64,000 bases of DNA from Algoriphagus formosus. Lineage in GTDB: Bacteria > Bacteroidota > Bacteroidia > Cytophagales > Cyclobacteriaceae. This document shows positions 1-8,839 of the stretch, in pieces (within the stretch, counting starts at the first letter, position 1; every line of letters starts with the position of its first letter). The DNA lies in contig NZ_NIUC01000003.1 in assembly GCF_002807035.1 (NCBI RefSeq), forward strand, positions 186,001-250,000, given 5' to 3'. Position numbers and translations under genes: made by a program. Under the pieces are notes generated by a model. The model saw nothing but the letters and a program-made list of their open reading frames with translations, was not told where the DNA came from and searched no databases.

Positions 1-561
1 TCGAATGTCTGGACCTCCAGAATATTTTTCTATTTCTTATCCTATCTTTCTGGTAAAGCGTTTGATCCAGCCATTGGCAATTTCGGAATATATCATTTCA
101 AGGTAGCAGAATCATTTCGCAGAATGCGAGAGCCTGTACGAGTATTCTCTGTCATGATAAGCTGGATGGGCTTCAAGTCATCTACCATTGAAGTGGAGCA
201 TCAGCATAGGCTTGTAGGCAAAAGCAATTACTCTTTCCGAAAAAGGGCTAACCTAGCTTTAGATATCATTTTAGCCTATTCTGATAAACCTATTCGATTG
301 ATGGTTAAAGTAGGACTATTGGTATCTATCCTAAGCTTTCTTTTTTCCTGTATAACATTGATTCGGTATTTCATGGGATCGATCACAGTCTCAGGCTATA
401 CCAGTTTAATCCTATCTATTTCATTTTTCTCTGGGATTTTAATGATGATGATAGGTGTCGTAGGATTGTACGTTGGGAAGATCTTTGAAGGAGTAAAAGG
501 AAGACCCCTGTATTTAATTGACCGAATGACTCATGGAGAATATACAGGCGAATCAAATTGA
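1..561 (+). CDS. Polyprenol-phosphate glycosyltransferase, family 2, C-terminal part (partial)
   Basis: The reading frame is open from the first base, so the gene begins upstream of the window; about 186 C-terminal residues are present. Seen: the end of a GT-A domain (SGKAFDPAIGNFG, then KSNYSFRKRANLA), followed by two hydrophobic segments (around window residues 100-122 and 130-155) and a short tail. This arrangement is typical of the GtrB/DPM1-like branch of GT2, which moves a sugar from a nucleotide donor to undecaprenyl phosphate at the inner membrane. An internal ATG at 124 is not the start, because homologous sequence continues upstream of it. It overlaps the next gene by 29 nt, suggesting translational coupling. 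The exact sugar cannot be inferred. Confidence 0.85.
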   Translation, partial: SNVWTSRIFFYFLSYLSGKAFDPAIGNFGIYHFKVAESFRRMREPVRVFSVMISWMGFKSSTIEVEHQHRLVGKSNYSFRKRANLALDIILAYSDKPIRLMVKVGLLVSILSFLFSCITLIRYFMGSITVSGYTSLILSISFFSGILMMMIGVVGLYVGKIFEGVKGRPLYLIDRMTHGEYTGESN

Positions 562-1318
562 ATTAGGTCAGGGAGTTTTTATTCATCCTACCGCAATTAT
601 TAGAGGTATAGATGGCCCTGCAGATCGTATTCGAATAGGGGATCAGGTTTACATTGGTGCTGGAGTTCAAATTATTTGCAATGATTTTCAAATTGGGGAT
701 TATGGCAAAATCCATCATCAGGTGACTATTCATGGCTATCAATCCTGCTCAATCGGTCACAATGCCTGGATAGGTCAGTTTTCCATTATTGACTGCATAG
801 GTGGAGCGACCATCGGCGATAATTGTGGTATTGGGGCTCATTCTCAATTATGGTCTCATATCAAGTTTGGTGACACGCTTGAAGGTTGCCAGTTCAATTC
901 CCAAAAACCCTTAAATATTGGGAAGGATGTATGGTTTGTCGGGCATTGCATTGTAGGACCTATTGAAGCTGCCGATAAGTCAATGGCCTTAGCAGGTTCA
1001 GTCATTACCCATGATATGGAGTATAATCAAATCTATGCCGGTAGCCCTGCCAAATCAATTTCTTCCAAACTCGGAAATCAATTTGTGGAGGTAAGTACAA
1101 AAGAGAAAATGGAAAAAATGAGGCAGTACTTATCCGAGTCAGGAGTTGACCAAGAAAAGATTATCCTGGTAAATCATAAGGATGAGATAAATTGGGAATC
1201 TTCAGATAAAAGCTACTTCGTGATCTCACAAAGAAAATATACCAAAAGACAAAGTGTGGATGAGGTGAATTTTATGAAGTACCTACTTCCTGAAAAAGCG
1301 AAATTCACTCCTATTTAA
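533..1318 (+). CDS. Left-handed beta-helix (hexapeptide) acyltransferase
   Basis: A 261-residue protein with clear hexapeptide periodicity over residues 15-175 (IRIGDQVYIGAGVQI, SIGHNAWIG, TIGDNCGIG, NIGKDVWFVG), the coil signature of acetyl- and acyltransferases of the LbH superfamily. Such enzymes acetylate sugars or amino sugars of O-antigen or capsule with acetyl-CoA in the cytoplasm. The last 85 residues are charged and non-repetitive, longer than in minimal LbH enzymes. It starts inside the preceding lipid-sugar transferase gene, so the two are probably co-expressed. The substrate is unknown; its position two genes from a WecE-type aminotransferase makes an N-acetylated amino sugar plausible (inference). 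Confidence 0.8.
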   Translation: MENIQANQIELGQGVFIHPTAIIRGIDGPADRIRIGDQVYIGAGVQIICNDFQIGDYGKIHHQVTIHGYQSCSIGHNAWIGQFSIIDCIGGATIGDNCGIGAHSQLWSHIKFGDTLEGCQFNSQKPLNIGKDVWFVGHCIVGPIEAADKSMALAGSVITHDMEYNQIYAGSPAKSISSKLGNQFVEVSTKEKMEKMRQYLSESGVDQEKIILVNHKDEINWESSDKSYFVISQRKYTKRQSVDEVNFMKYLLPEKAKFTPI

Positions 1319-1514
1319 ACCAATATTTATTTCAAAATAAGATTATCCGATTTTCTACCAGTATAAAAAAATACTCAGTAAATAAGCCTTGAGGTTTAGA
1401 TTCCGGATGCTTCGATCTTCATTCTTCCGGCTTCCAGCCAGATTGACAAGGAAAATTAGGGTAAGGGGAAGATTCTGTAAATTCATATTTCATTAAATCA
1501 ATAACCGGGAACGA

Positions 1515-2687
1515 ATGATCCCTTTCAATAAACCTTACTTGACCGGTGCTGAGCATGATTACCTTTCAAAGGCAGTAGCCTTGGGTAAACTCTCAGGGAA
1601 TGGCCACTTCACGCAGCTTTGTCAGTCTTTTTTTGAAGAGCAGTACGGTTTTGGGAAATGCTTTCTCACAACTTCCTGTACAGATGCCTTGGAAATGGCT
1701 GCTTTACTCCTTGATATTCAGCCAGGTGATGAAGTGATAGTACCCTCTTTCACCTTTGTTTCCACAGCTAATGCCTTTGCACTTCGAGGGGCAAAAATCC
1801 GTTTTGTGGATAGCAAAGCAGATTTTCCTGGGATAGATGAAGCTAAAGTAGAAGAGCTGATCAGTGAAAAGACAAAAGCAATTGTAGCCGTTCATTATGC
1901 GGGAGTTGCATGCGAGATGGATGCCTTGCAGGAATTGGCAGACAAACATAATCTGACCTTAATTGAAGATGCAGCGCAGGCAGTAGACTCATTTTATCAA
2001 GGAAAAGCTTTAGGAAGCTTTGGTAAATTGGCAGCTTTAAGCTTTCATGAAACCAAAAATGTCCATTGTGGGGAAGGAGGGATGCTTGTTGTCAATGATC
2101 CTCAACTCATAAAGCGTGCAGAAGTGATTTGGGAGAAGGGTACAGACCGAGCAGCTTTATTTCGCGGTGAAATCGATAAATACGGTTGGAAGGATTTGGG
2201 CAGCAGCTTTTTACTTTCAGAATTGCAGGCTGCATTTCTTTTTGCCCAATTAGAAAACTTGGCTGGGATTCAATCCAGAAGAAAAGCCATTTGGGAGGAC
2301 TATTCAGCTTGGTTTTCCGGGAAAAAGGATCAAATACAAGTCTTGCCTTTATCTTTTTTGCAGCTCTTGGAAGAATGCTTGAAAGGTTTGGGAGAGGTGG
2401 GTTTTCAATCACAGCCTGGGAATTACCACCTGTTTTACCTGCTTTTTGAAAATCCGGATTATCGTCAGGCATATATTCAACGATTAAAAAAGAAAGGCAT
2501 TTTAGCCGTTTTCCATTACCAGAGCCTACACAAAAGTGAGTATATCAAAAATCATCAACTCGAAGAATTTGATCGTTCTTTACCAAATTCAGATCACTTT
2601 TCTAACTGCCTGCTCCGATTACCCCTCTTTTTTGAATTACCCGAGCTACTTTCAAAAAATCAAGTCTTTAGTACCAGAGTAGAATAG
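1515..2687 (+). CDS. wecE: WecE-type dTDP-4-dehydro-6-deoxyglucose aminotransferase (DegT/DnrJ/EryC1)
   Basis: A 390-residue PLP-dependent sugar aminotransferase. It closely follows E. coli WecE/RffA: N-terminal MIPFNKP, LLTTSCTDALEMAALLLDI, PSFTFVSTANAFALRGAKI, HYAGVACEMD, EDAAQ, and the lysine motif SFHETKN with the Schiff-base lysine near residue 184. The family converts dTDP-4-keto-6-deoxyglucose to dTDP-4-amino-4,6-dideoxygalactose (Fuc4N) using glutamate. This supplies an amino-deoxy sugar to the polysaccharide, and the flanking acyltransferase may modify it further. Length matches the family. The product assignment rests on recalled motif similarity, so another DegT sugar aminotransferase is possible. 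Confidence 0.85.
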   Translation: MIPFNKPYLTGAEHDYLSKAVALGKLSGNGHFTQLCQSFFEEQYGFGKCFLTTSCTDALEMAALLLDIQPGDEVIVPSFTFVSTANAFALRGAKIRFVDSKADFPGIDEAKVEELISEKTKAIVAVHYAGVACEMDALQELADKHNLTLIEDAAQAVDSFYQGKALGSFGKLAALSFHETKNVHCGEGGMLVVNDPQLIKRAEVIWEKGTDRAALFRGEIDKYGWKDLGSSFLLSELQAAFLFAQLENLAGIQSRRKAIWEDYSAWFSGKKDQIQVLPLSFLQLLEECLKGLGEVGFQSQPGNYHLFYLLFENPDYRQAYIQRLKKKGILAVFHYQSLHKSEYIKNHQLEEFDRSLPNSDHFSNCLLRLPLFFELPELLSKNQVFSTRVE

Positions 2688-2923
2688 CAAGAAACAAGCT
2701 TGCCTACAGAGGGTAGGAACCAAGAACTGAGAAAAAAGAACTTAGAACTCATAACCTCAAACACTTTACGCTTAACTTTTAACCCTTAACACTTAACGCT
2801 CTAATTTTCGACGATTCCTCAATTCGACAGAAGTCCAAACCCCGAACCCCGAACATTTAACATTTAACCCTTAACTTTCACTTCAACAATTCCCCGATTC
2901 TTCAATTCGACAAAGAAGCCCAA
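2688..2923 (+). repeat. Heptanucleotide-periodic spacer
   Basis: A non-coding spacer with two runs of strict 7-nt periodicity: five units of consensus CTTAACN at 2764-2798 and six units shifting from CCGAACC to TTTAACC at 2835-2876. The rest contains 'aattcgac' words. No gene or terminator is evident. Confidence 0.75.
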
Positions 2924-4399
2924 ATGCCCAAATTCCTGGTCATAGCTGCAATTATATGTATCGCCATGGTTATCCTAGGGATCAATCGCGGATTTGATGT
3001 CTCAGATGAGGGTTTGTATGTTTTGCTCGCCCATCCTCTTCAGGAAAATCAAGGAGGAATTTTTAATTACGATCTGTTTTTTAAGCTTTTTCACCAAATC
3101 ACCGGGATTCACTTTGGAATAGTAGGTTTGAGGATTCTCCGACTTTTCATTTATTGCTTAGGAGCATTGGCCTTGGCTGTTTTTTACAGAAACCTAAAGG
3201 GGGAAAAGCGGCTATCCCTTGAAGTTTATCTGATTTCTCTTTTAGGATTAATGGCCGGATATGGCTTCCTCCCAGCAAGTTTATCCTACAATCATCTTTC
3301 CGTTGTACTAGCTGCCGGCTGTTTAGCATTGCTTTCGACTGGAACACCAAAATTGACTCAAAATCTAAGCTTGGGTCTCCTCCTTGGAATCTTGGTCTAT
3401 GTAAAAGTGACAACAGCATTGTTATTGGGACTAATATCGCTTGGCTTGATGCTTTATGAAAAAAGGCTCAATTGGAAGGTGCTCTTTGCTTTGCTCATTC
3501 CCTTTATTCTTTTGGAGGGGGTGTTTTATTTGACTCTTAGCGAAAATGCCATTATTCGACTAAGCGATGGACTATCCATACAAACCGGGCGGGAAGATTA
3601 CCATTGGTGGACCTTAGTCAAGCATACCGGAGTGGGAGCTTTCTGGTCTTTGCTGCTCTTTGTGATTTCTTTTTTATCGTTTCGCTTGATCAAAAAGAAA
3701 TTTTTTCAAGCCTTACTTATTATCTCAGCATTTCACCTGACTTTTTTCATCACGCATATTACTGATGAATGGAACCACTTTTTCCTACTATTGGGAGTAG
3801 TAGTATGGGCATGGTTTTTTGCAAAATCCGATTTTTCCCGATTTTCTGCTAAGGAAAAAGTCTGGATCCTTCTCCTCTTGGTTTTGCCTTTTGTTCTTCA
3901 TTTTGGAAGTAATGTATACTGGCTGAGAATAGGGATTCATTACTTGGTTTTTTGGATCATTGCATGGTTAATTCTTGCAGAGAAAGCACGATTAAAATCT
4001 TTCAAATGGGTAAATATTGGTATCTCTTTTTCAGCCTTGCTTTTGGTATTCAATGGGCTTTGGTGGCATTCTTTTGAACAGAATGAGCTTTGGAAGAATA
4101 CCGAGAAATGGGAATACCTTCCAGGGAAAACCATCCATTTGTCTTCCCATCAGGTTTCTACTTTGCAAAAGCTGAAAACCCAAATAGGAGAGGAGAAGGA
4201 GCTTCTTGCAGCCTACCGCAATTCAGGTATTCCTTTTCTTCTCGGAAAAACCCTCCCCCAAAGCCCCGGGTATTGGGATAAGGAGCAATTGAAAGGTTTT
4301 TTTCCAAAAGGGTATAGCAAAGATGTCTTATTTTCCCCCATCGATTCCTTGCCCCAAAACTTTACTCAAGAGCCCATTCTGATCACCGATTTCAGATGA
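2924..4399 (+). CDS. Multi-spanning membrane protein, GT-C-like glycosyltransferase candidate
   Basis: A 491-residue hydrophobic protein with about ten predicted membrane segments spread over residues 1-380 and a soluble C-terminal part of about 110 residues. The first loop carries an acidic motif (FDVSDEGLYVLLAHP, near residue 25-38) like the catalytic Asp/Glu loop of GT-C enzymes of the PMT/ArnT/GT83 type, which take sugars from polyprenyl phosphate on the periplasmic side. I cannot assign a specific family. The next gene overlaps by 4 nt (ATGA) and has a comparable layout, so the two are translationally coupled. A side-branch glycosyltransferase role is inference. Confidence 0.6.
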   Translation: MPKFLVIAAIICIAMVILGINRGFDVSDEGLYVLLAHPLQENQGGIFNYDLFFKLFHQITGIHFGIVGLRILRLFIYCLGALALAVFYRNLKGEKRLSLEVYLISLLGLMAGYGFLPASLSYNHLSVVLAAGCLALLSTGTPKLTQNLSLGLLLGILVYVKVTTALLLGLISLGLMLYEKRLNWKVLFALLIPFILLEGVFYLTLSENAIIRLSDGLSIQTGREDYHWWTLVKHTGVGAFWSLLLFVISFLSFRLIKKKFFQALLIISAFHLTFFITHITDEWNHFFLLLGVVVWAWFFAKSDFSRFSAKEKVWILLLLVLPFVLHFGSNVYWLRIGIHYLVFWIIAWLILAEKARLKSFKWVNIGISFSALLLVFNGLWWHSFEQNELWKNTEKWEYLPGKTIHLSSHQVSTLQKLKTQIGEEKELLAAYRNSGIPFLLGKTLPQSPGYWDKEQLKGFFPKGYSKDVLFSPIDSLPQNFTQEPILITDFR

Positions 4400-5943
4400 A
4401 AGACTACTTAGAAACACCTCAAACCTTTCTTTTTTGGGCTGGTGGACTCCTCTTGGCCTTGGGGATTATCTGGTTTCTGCCTTGGCGCTTTCAGACCAAT
4501 GACGATGTAATGATGATGTGGCTGGTTTCTGGAGCCTATACGGGTGTACCCGAACCTTATGCAGTATTTATTCATCCTTGGCTCAGTTGGTCTTTTTCGA
4601 AGATATACGGCCTTTTTCCTGAGACCAACTGGTATGGTTTGACTTGGTTTGCAGTCAACTTCCTTTCCGCTTTTCTCCTTCTTAAAAAAGTATGGATTTC
4701 TGCTTTTTCAAAAATCCAGAAGCACTTTTGGAGTCTTTTTATTTGTCTGATTTCTTTTCATTTCGCCTTCTTTCCTCAGTTCACCTTGATCGCTGGTTTA
4801 GCGGCGCTCGCTGGATTACTGACAGTATTAGATACTAAATCAAAAGGCTTCAATACCCTAGGATATGTGGTCTTGTTTATGGCATTCTCTATTCGGTTTG
4901 AAGCAGCTGTTTTGGTAGGCCTAGGATGGACTTGGTTCATTTTGGTGTTCCAAAGACAAAAGGTTCTTAGTCTTTTTAAACCAGTAATTTTTACCTTTTC
5001 TGTAGCCGCATTCCTTTTTGTAGGGAAATGGGGATATGAAAAGCTCTGGGTAGATCAAGAGTATTTAGATTTTAATAAGGCAAGGTCTGGAGTACACGAT
5101 CATCCTGTTTTTTTTCATGAAATGCAGGACGACTTGATTCCACAAGGTTCAGACTGGTTTTATTTTGGTAGATGGATTTATGAAGAGCTTCCAATTTCTA
5201 CAGGCGACCTAATTGAAAAAGAAAGACAACTAAATCAAAAATTATATTCGGGGAAAGCTATTATTGATGGGTTTAGAAGGATTTTTCAGATCCAATCCAC
5301 GGAGCTTTTCAAGTCTCTGCTGATAGTATTTCTCTTAACTAGTTTTCTTATTTCGAAATTAACTCTGCAAAGGAAGGTTATTTTTATAGCTGTTTGGATT
5401 TCATTTTTTTTGGTTTTCAACCATTTTAATATGCTTTATGGGAGAGTGAATATCCTTTTCTTTTTAATTCTAATTTTCCCTTGCTTTGATGCTGAGAGAC
5501 TAAATATTTCAAACCTATTGTTGAAAATTTCCTTTGCAGCTTTAGTCGGGTTGTTTTCCTTGCATATTTTAAATTTTCATAACGAGATGAAACGGCGAGA
5601 AAAAATAAATGAAAACCTAACTAAGATTTTTAAAGAACATCAAATAACTAGCCCTATTTATTTTGAAGACATAATGGAATATCATTTCACAGATCATTAC
5701 AGTCAAAATAGACCAGTTCCTTTTATTAGTTCTGTTTGGATTTCACGAAGTCCTATGCAAGAAAAAGCTTATGAATTAAGGGGTTTTGCGAGACAAAGTG
5801 AACTGAAAGAGTTTTACCTCTTGTCTTTTCAGTCACCTGAACCTTTGATTTTTCCAGACTATATGAATCGTATTTCTCCGGGATTCCAACTCCAATCTAA
5901 ACAGGTAAGCGCAAACCTTATTTTACTTCACTACAAAAAATGA
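4396..5943 (+). CDS. Multi-spanning membrane protein, GT-C-like glycosyltransferase candidate
   Basis: A 515-residue protein with a hydrophobic N-terminal two thirds (roughly 10-11 segments up to residue 395) and a soluble C-terminal tail. The first loop has FQTNDDVMMMWLVSGAY, an Asp-Asp motif at the place where GT-C transferases hold the catalytic acidic residues, followed by EPYAVFIHPWL. Start codon ATG overlaps the upstream stop as ATGA, giving a two-gene unit with the preceding membrane protein. Its 3' third is more AT-rich than the 5' part. The function is probably sugar transfer or modification in the outer leaflet or periplasm; this is inferred from topology and context only. Confidence 0.6.
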   Translation: MKDYLETPQTFLFWAGGLLLALGIIWFLPWRFQTNDDVMMMWLVSGAYTGVPEPYAVFIHPWLSWSFSKIYGLFPETNWYGLTWFAVNFLSAFLLLKKVWISAFSKIQKHFWSLFICLISFHFAFFPQFTLIAGLAALAGLLTVLDTKSKGFNTLGYVVLFMAFSIRFEAAVLVGLGWTWFILVFQRQKVLSLFKPVIFTFSVAAFLFVGKWGYEKLWVDQEYLDFNKARSGVHDHPVFFHEMQDDLIPQGSDWFYFGRWIYEELPISTGDLIEKERQLNQKLYSGKAIIDGFRRIFQIQSTELFKSLLIVFLLTSFLISKLTLQRKVIFIAVWISFFLVFNHFNMLYGRVNILFFLILIFPCFDAERLNISNLLLKISFAALVGLFSLHILNFHNEMKRREKINENLTKIFKEHQITSPIYFEDIMEYHFTDHYSQNRPVPFISSVWISRSPMQEKAYELRGFARQSELKEFYLLSFQSPEPLIFPDYMNRISPGFQLQSKQVSANLILLHYKK

Positions 5944-7174
5944 TAGAATTATCAAGAAGGGGGATAAAGAGATTAAATCCTCGAATATATATCCCATAAC
6001 CTTCGAACAATTCCTAATTCCTCATTCAACATTCCCAACTCTGGAAACCCCGAACTGTCACATCGAGCGGAGTCGAGATGCCAAAACGTACAACGTTCAA
6101 GGTTCTATGTTCAGCGTTCTACGTTCAAATAACTCTGGAAAACGGCTTAACGCTTAACACTAAATCCTTAACTTCTCAGTTCGTCAATTCATCGATTCAT
6201 CAATTAGACAATCAACCCAAACCCAAAACCTTCCCCCAATTCCTAATTCCTCATTCAACATTCTCAACTCTCAGAACCCCAACTCTCAATTCCAAAAGAT
6301 AGCTTCGTCGCTTCCTGCGAATCGTAGAAGATAAAAATCCTCTTAGCTCCTCGCTATGACGTACCTAACCTCCAAACTCCCCAACTCCCTTACTCCCATA
6401 CTTCCCAACTCCCCATCATCGGTCATCCGACATCGGACCAACTTTCCAGCTTTAAACACCCTCCCCACTAATTCCTCATTCAACATTCCCAACTCTGGGA
6501 ACCCCGAACTGTCACATCGAGCGGAGTCGAGATGCCAAAACGTACAACGTTCAAGGTTCTATGTTCAGCGTTCTACGTTCGAACAATTCATAATTCCCAA
6601 TTCAACATTCTAAATTCTAAGAACCCCAACTCTCAATTCCAAAAGATAGCTTCGTCGCTTCCTGCGAATCGTAAAAGATCAAAATCCGCTTAGCTCCTCG
6701 CTATGACGTACCCAACCTCCAAACTCCCCAACTCCCTTACTCCCATACTTCCCAACTCCCTATCATCGGTCATCCGACATCCGACATTGGACCAACTTTC
6801 CAGCTTTAAATACCCTATCCCTCCTAATTCCTAATTCAACATTCCCAACTCTGCGAACCCCGAACTATCACATTGAGCGGAGTCGAGATGCCAAAACGTG
6901 CAACGTTCAAGGTTCTATGTTCAGCGTTCTACGTTCACATAAATCTGGAAAACGGCTTAACGCTTAACATTTAACCCTTAACTTCTCAGTTCGTCAATTC
7001 ATCGATTCATCAATTCGACAATCAACCCAAACCCAAAACCTTCCCCCCAACTCCTAATTCCAAATTCCTAATTCCTAATTCTTCATTCAACATTGCTCAC
7101 TCCTCATTCCTAATTCTCATTTCCCCAACTCCAAAAAACATTTGCCAAAAACCCTAAAACCACTTAATTTAACC
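5944..7174 (+). repeat. 1.2-kb spacer of heptad/octad arrays and dispersed elements
   Basis: No credible gene. The spacer holds tandem words of 7-nt period: NATTCNN at 6002-6043, GTTCNNN at 6088-6129, CTTAAC-type at 6145-6172 and CATCSGN at 6417-6437, plus 8-nt words (TCATCAAT type) at 6181-6212. Three copies of a 76-bp element lie at 6051-6127, 6505-6580 and 6861-6936; each contains the block catcgagcggagtcgagatg followed by GTTC heptads. Two copies of an element of about 185 bp lie at 6281-6462 and 6628-6816, carrying a REP-like core (agcttcgtcgcttcctgcg). On the + strand the arrays are G-poor. Confidence 0.8.
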
Positions 7175-7191
7175 GAGTAAAAATTTTACTC
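7175..7191. promoter_or_regulatory. Perfect 8-bp inverted repeat upstream of the HTH regulator
   Basis: GAGTAAAAATTTTACTC is a perfect inverted repeat (arms GAGTAAAA/TTTTACTC, one central base) 40 nt before the GTG start of the winged-helix gene at 7231. A related palindrome, again after 'acc', occurs at 13393-13409. It could be an operator for that regulator or a small transcript hairpin. Autoregulation is inferred from position only. Confidence 0.4.
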
Positions 7192-7230
7192 AACATTCTT
7201 CATTCTCAATTTTTCATTCCTCATTAATCC

Positions 7231-7737
7231 GTGCTCGACTCCCTCGTCACATCCAAGACCCGAATCAAGCTTCTGTTGAAGTTTTTTTCTCATGCCAATT
7301 CAGGTTACCTGCGTTCTCTTGCCAAGGAATTTGATGAATCCACCAATTCCGTGCGGGTAGAGCTCAATCGCCTGGCAGATGCAGGACTCTTGGTGGCTGA
7401 AGATGAGGGCAAGACCAAAATGTACAAAGCCAATGAAGGGCATCCCTTCTTTCAGGAAATCAAAAATATGGTATCCAAATTCCTGGGTTTGGATGACTTG
7501 ATGGAGCGAATCGTCAAGCGAATGGGGGAGGTGGAAAAGGCCTACATCATTGGGGATTATGCACAGGGAATTGACTCAGGGACGGTTCAGATGATACTTA
7601 TAGGAAAGAATTTGGATCGAGACTATCTGGATTTCATCCGGGAAAAAACCTACGAAAAAGTTAGCCGAAAAGTAGAAGTAGAAATTCTCGAGTCTGACCC
7701 AGGAGATATTCAAGGCATCTTAATCTTCGGAAAATAA
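7231..7737 (+). CDS. Winged-helix transcriptional regulator with C-terminal nucleotidyltransferase-like domain
   Basis: A 168-residue protein starting at GTG. Residues 5-70 form an ArsR/MarR-like winged helix (TSKTRIKLLLKFFS, LRSLAKEFDESTNSVRVELN as the recognition region, AGLLVAEDEGKTKMYKAN as the wing). Residues 95-165 (KAYIIGDYAQGIDSGTVQMILIGK) resemble a degenerate nucleotidyltransferase fold. From memory, proteins of this arrangement are common in Bacteroidota exopolysaccharide loci, so regulation of the surrounding genes is likely but inferred. The 17-bp palindrome at 7175-7191 just upstream is a candidate operator. It stands alone, with 128 nt to the next gene. Confidence 0.75.
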   Translation: MLDSLVTSKTRIKLLLKFFSHANSGYLRSLAKEFDESTNSVRVELNRLADAGLLVAEDEGKTKMYKANEGHPFFQEIKNMVSKFLGLDDLMERIVKRMGEVEKAYIIGDYAQGIDSGTVQMILIGKNLDRDYLDFIREKTYEKVSRKVEVEILESDPGDIQGILIFGK

Positions 7738-7840
7738 CACCTAAAATTTCACCTACCTAAACTGGAATTGAACCGAAATTTCCAATTGGGATATTTCTCA
7801 ATCTCAGTTCTTCAAACCCTTACTATTAAGGCATAATCCT

Positions 7841-7848
7841 TAATTTTG
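7841..7848 (+). promoter_or_regulatory. Candidate Bacteroidota -7 element (TAATTTTG)
   Basis: TAATTTTG matches the Bacteroidota -7 consensus TAnnTTTG exactly and lies 16 nt before the ATG at 7865, which would give a very short 5' leader. I see no good -33 TTTG at the expected distance, so the call is tentative. Confidence 0.3.
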
Positions 7849-7864
7849 CGACAAATTAACATTC

Positions 7865-8839
7865 ATGAATATCAGGGAAGTTTTCAGAAAAGGGTATCCT
7901 CAGAATTTAAAGGATAGATTACTTTTTAGTTTAGAAAAAGCTAGAGATTTCCCTAAAATCCATAGGATTTTCGAGAGAATGGTGGGCTATCCCTTGGATT
8001 TGAAAAATCCAATCACGCATAATCAGCGAATATTTTTTAAGAAAATATATGATAGGAATCCGCTCCTAGTTATTACCTCAGATAAGGTGAAGGTGAGAGA
8101 TTATATCAAAGAAAAGTTGGGAAAAGAGGCTGCCGAAGAACTTCTGATTCCTACCTACTTTGTGTCCAAAACCGGGGATGATATACCCATGGATTCTTGG
8201 AATCATGATTTTTTTATGAAAGCCAATCATGCTTCGGGTTTTAATAAATATGTATCTACTACTGATGATCCAAAAGGAATCAAGGACTTGGCCAAATCAT
8301 GGCTGGCTCAGAGCTATGGGCAACATTACCTGGAATGGGCTTACAGAGATATTCCCCGCAGGGTCATTTGTGAGCAGGTATTGGTTGATGAAAGAGGTAA
8401 AATCCCCATGGATATCAAATTTTATTGTTTCCACGGGAAAGTGAAAATGATTATGTTTTTAGATGATCGATTTGGCGATCAGGGGCGTATTTTTACTGAT
8501 GAAAATCTCAATGAAATTCCAGGTTCCCAAATGATGGGGAGTAAGAAGCTTTGGCCCGTACCCAAACTTCCTACCTTCCAAAAAATGAAAGAGATTAGCG
8601 AAAAGCTGTCTGAAGACTTTAGCTACTGCCGGATAGATTTGTATTCTATTGGTACCCAAGTATTTTTTGGAGAAATTACGCATTATACCGGTTCGGGATT
8701 AGAGAAGTTTGATGAGTATGACACAGATTTTACTTTTGGAGAGTTTTGGAAGCCAGAAAACAAGGATTTGAATTTTTTCGAGCTTTATGAAAAAATAAAA
8801 ATTTCCCCCAATTCCTCATTAATAATTCCTCATTCCTAA
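7865..8839 (+). CDS. TupA-like ATP-grasp protein (first paralogue)
   Basis: A 324-residue protein of the TupA-like ATP-grasp family found in polysaccharide clusters. Seen: TSDKVKVRDYIKEKLG, FFMKANHASG (nucleotide-binding loop), WAYRDIPRRVICEQVL, PMDIKFYCFHGKVKMIMF and an acidic C-terminal motif CRIDLYSIGTQVFFGEITHY. ATP-grasp enzymes join a carboxylate to an amine or thiol through an acyl phosphate; in this setting an amino acid or similar group may be attached to the glycan (inference). It is roughly half identical by eye to the protein at 11636. The last nine residues (NSSLIIPHS) and the stop codon are encoded by an intergenic heptad array, so the natural 3' end has been replaced or extended. 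Confidence 0.75.
   Translation: MNIREVFRKGYPQNLKDRLLFSLEKARDFPKIHRIFERMVGYPLDLKNPITHNQRIFFKKIYDRNPLLVITSDKVKVRDYIKEKLGKEAAEELLIPTYFVSKTGDDIPMDSWNHDFFMKANHASGFNKYVSTTDDPKGIKDLAKSWLAQSYGQHYLEWAYRDIPRRVICEQVLVDERGKIPMDIKFYCFHGKVKMIMFLDDRFGDQGRIFTDENLNEIPGSQMMGSKKLWPVPKLPTFQKMKEISEKLSEDFSYCRIDLYSIGTQVFFGEITHYTGSGLEKFDEYDTDFTFGEFWKPENKDLNFFELYEKIKISPNSSLIIPHS

Noticed and set aside
2764..2876. Telomere-like TTAACCC repeats
   Set aside because: The words drift to unrelated sequences within the same 7-nt phase and are internal to the chromosome region.
6078..6613. Open frames of 74 and 85 codons (6078-6302, 6356-6613)
   Set aside because: They are translations of the repeat arrays, with Ser/Pro/Asn-rich low complexity and no conserved motif.
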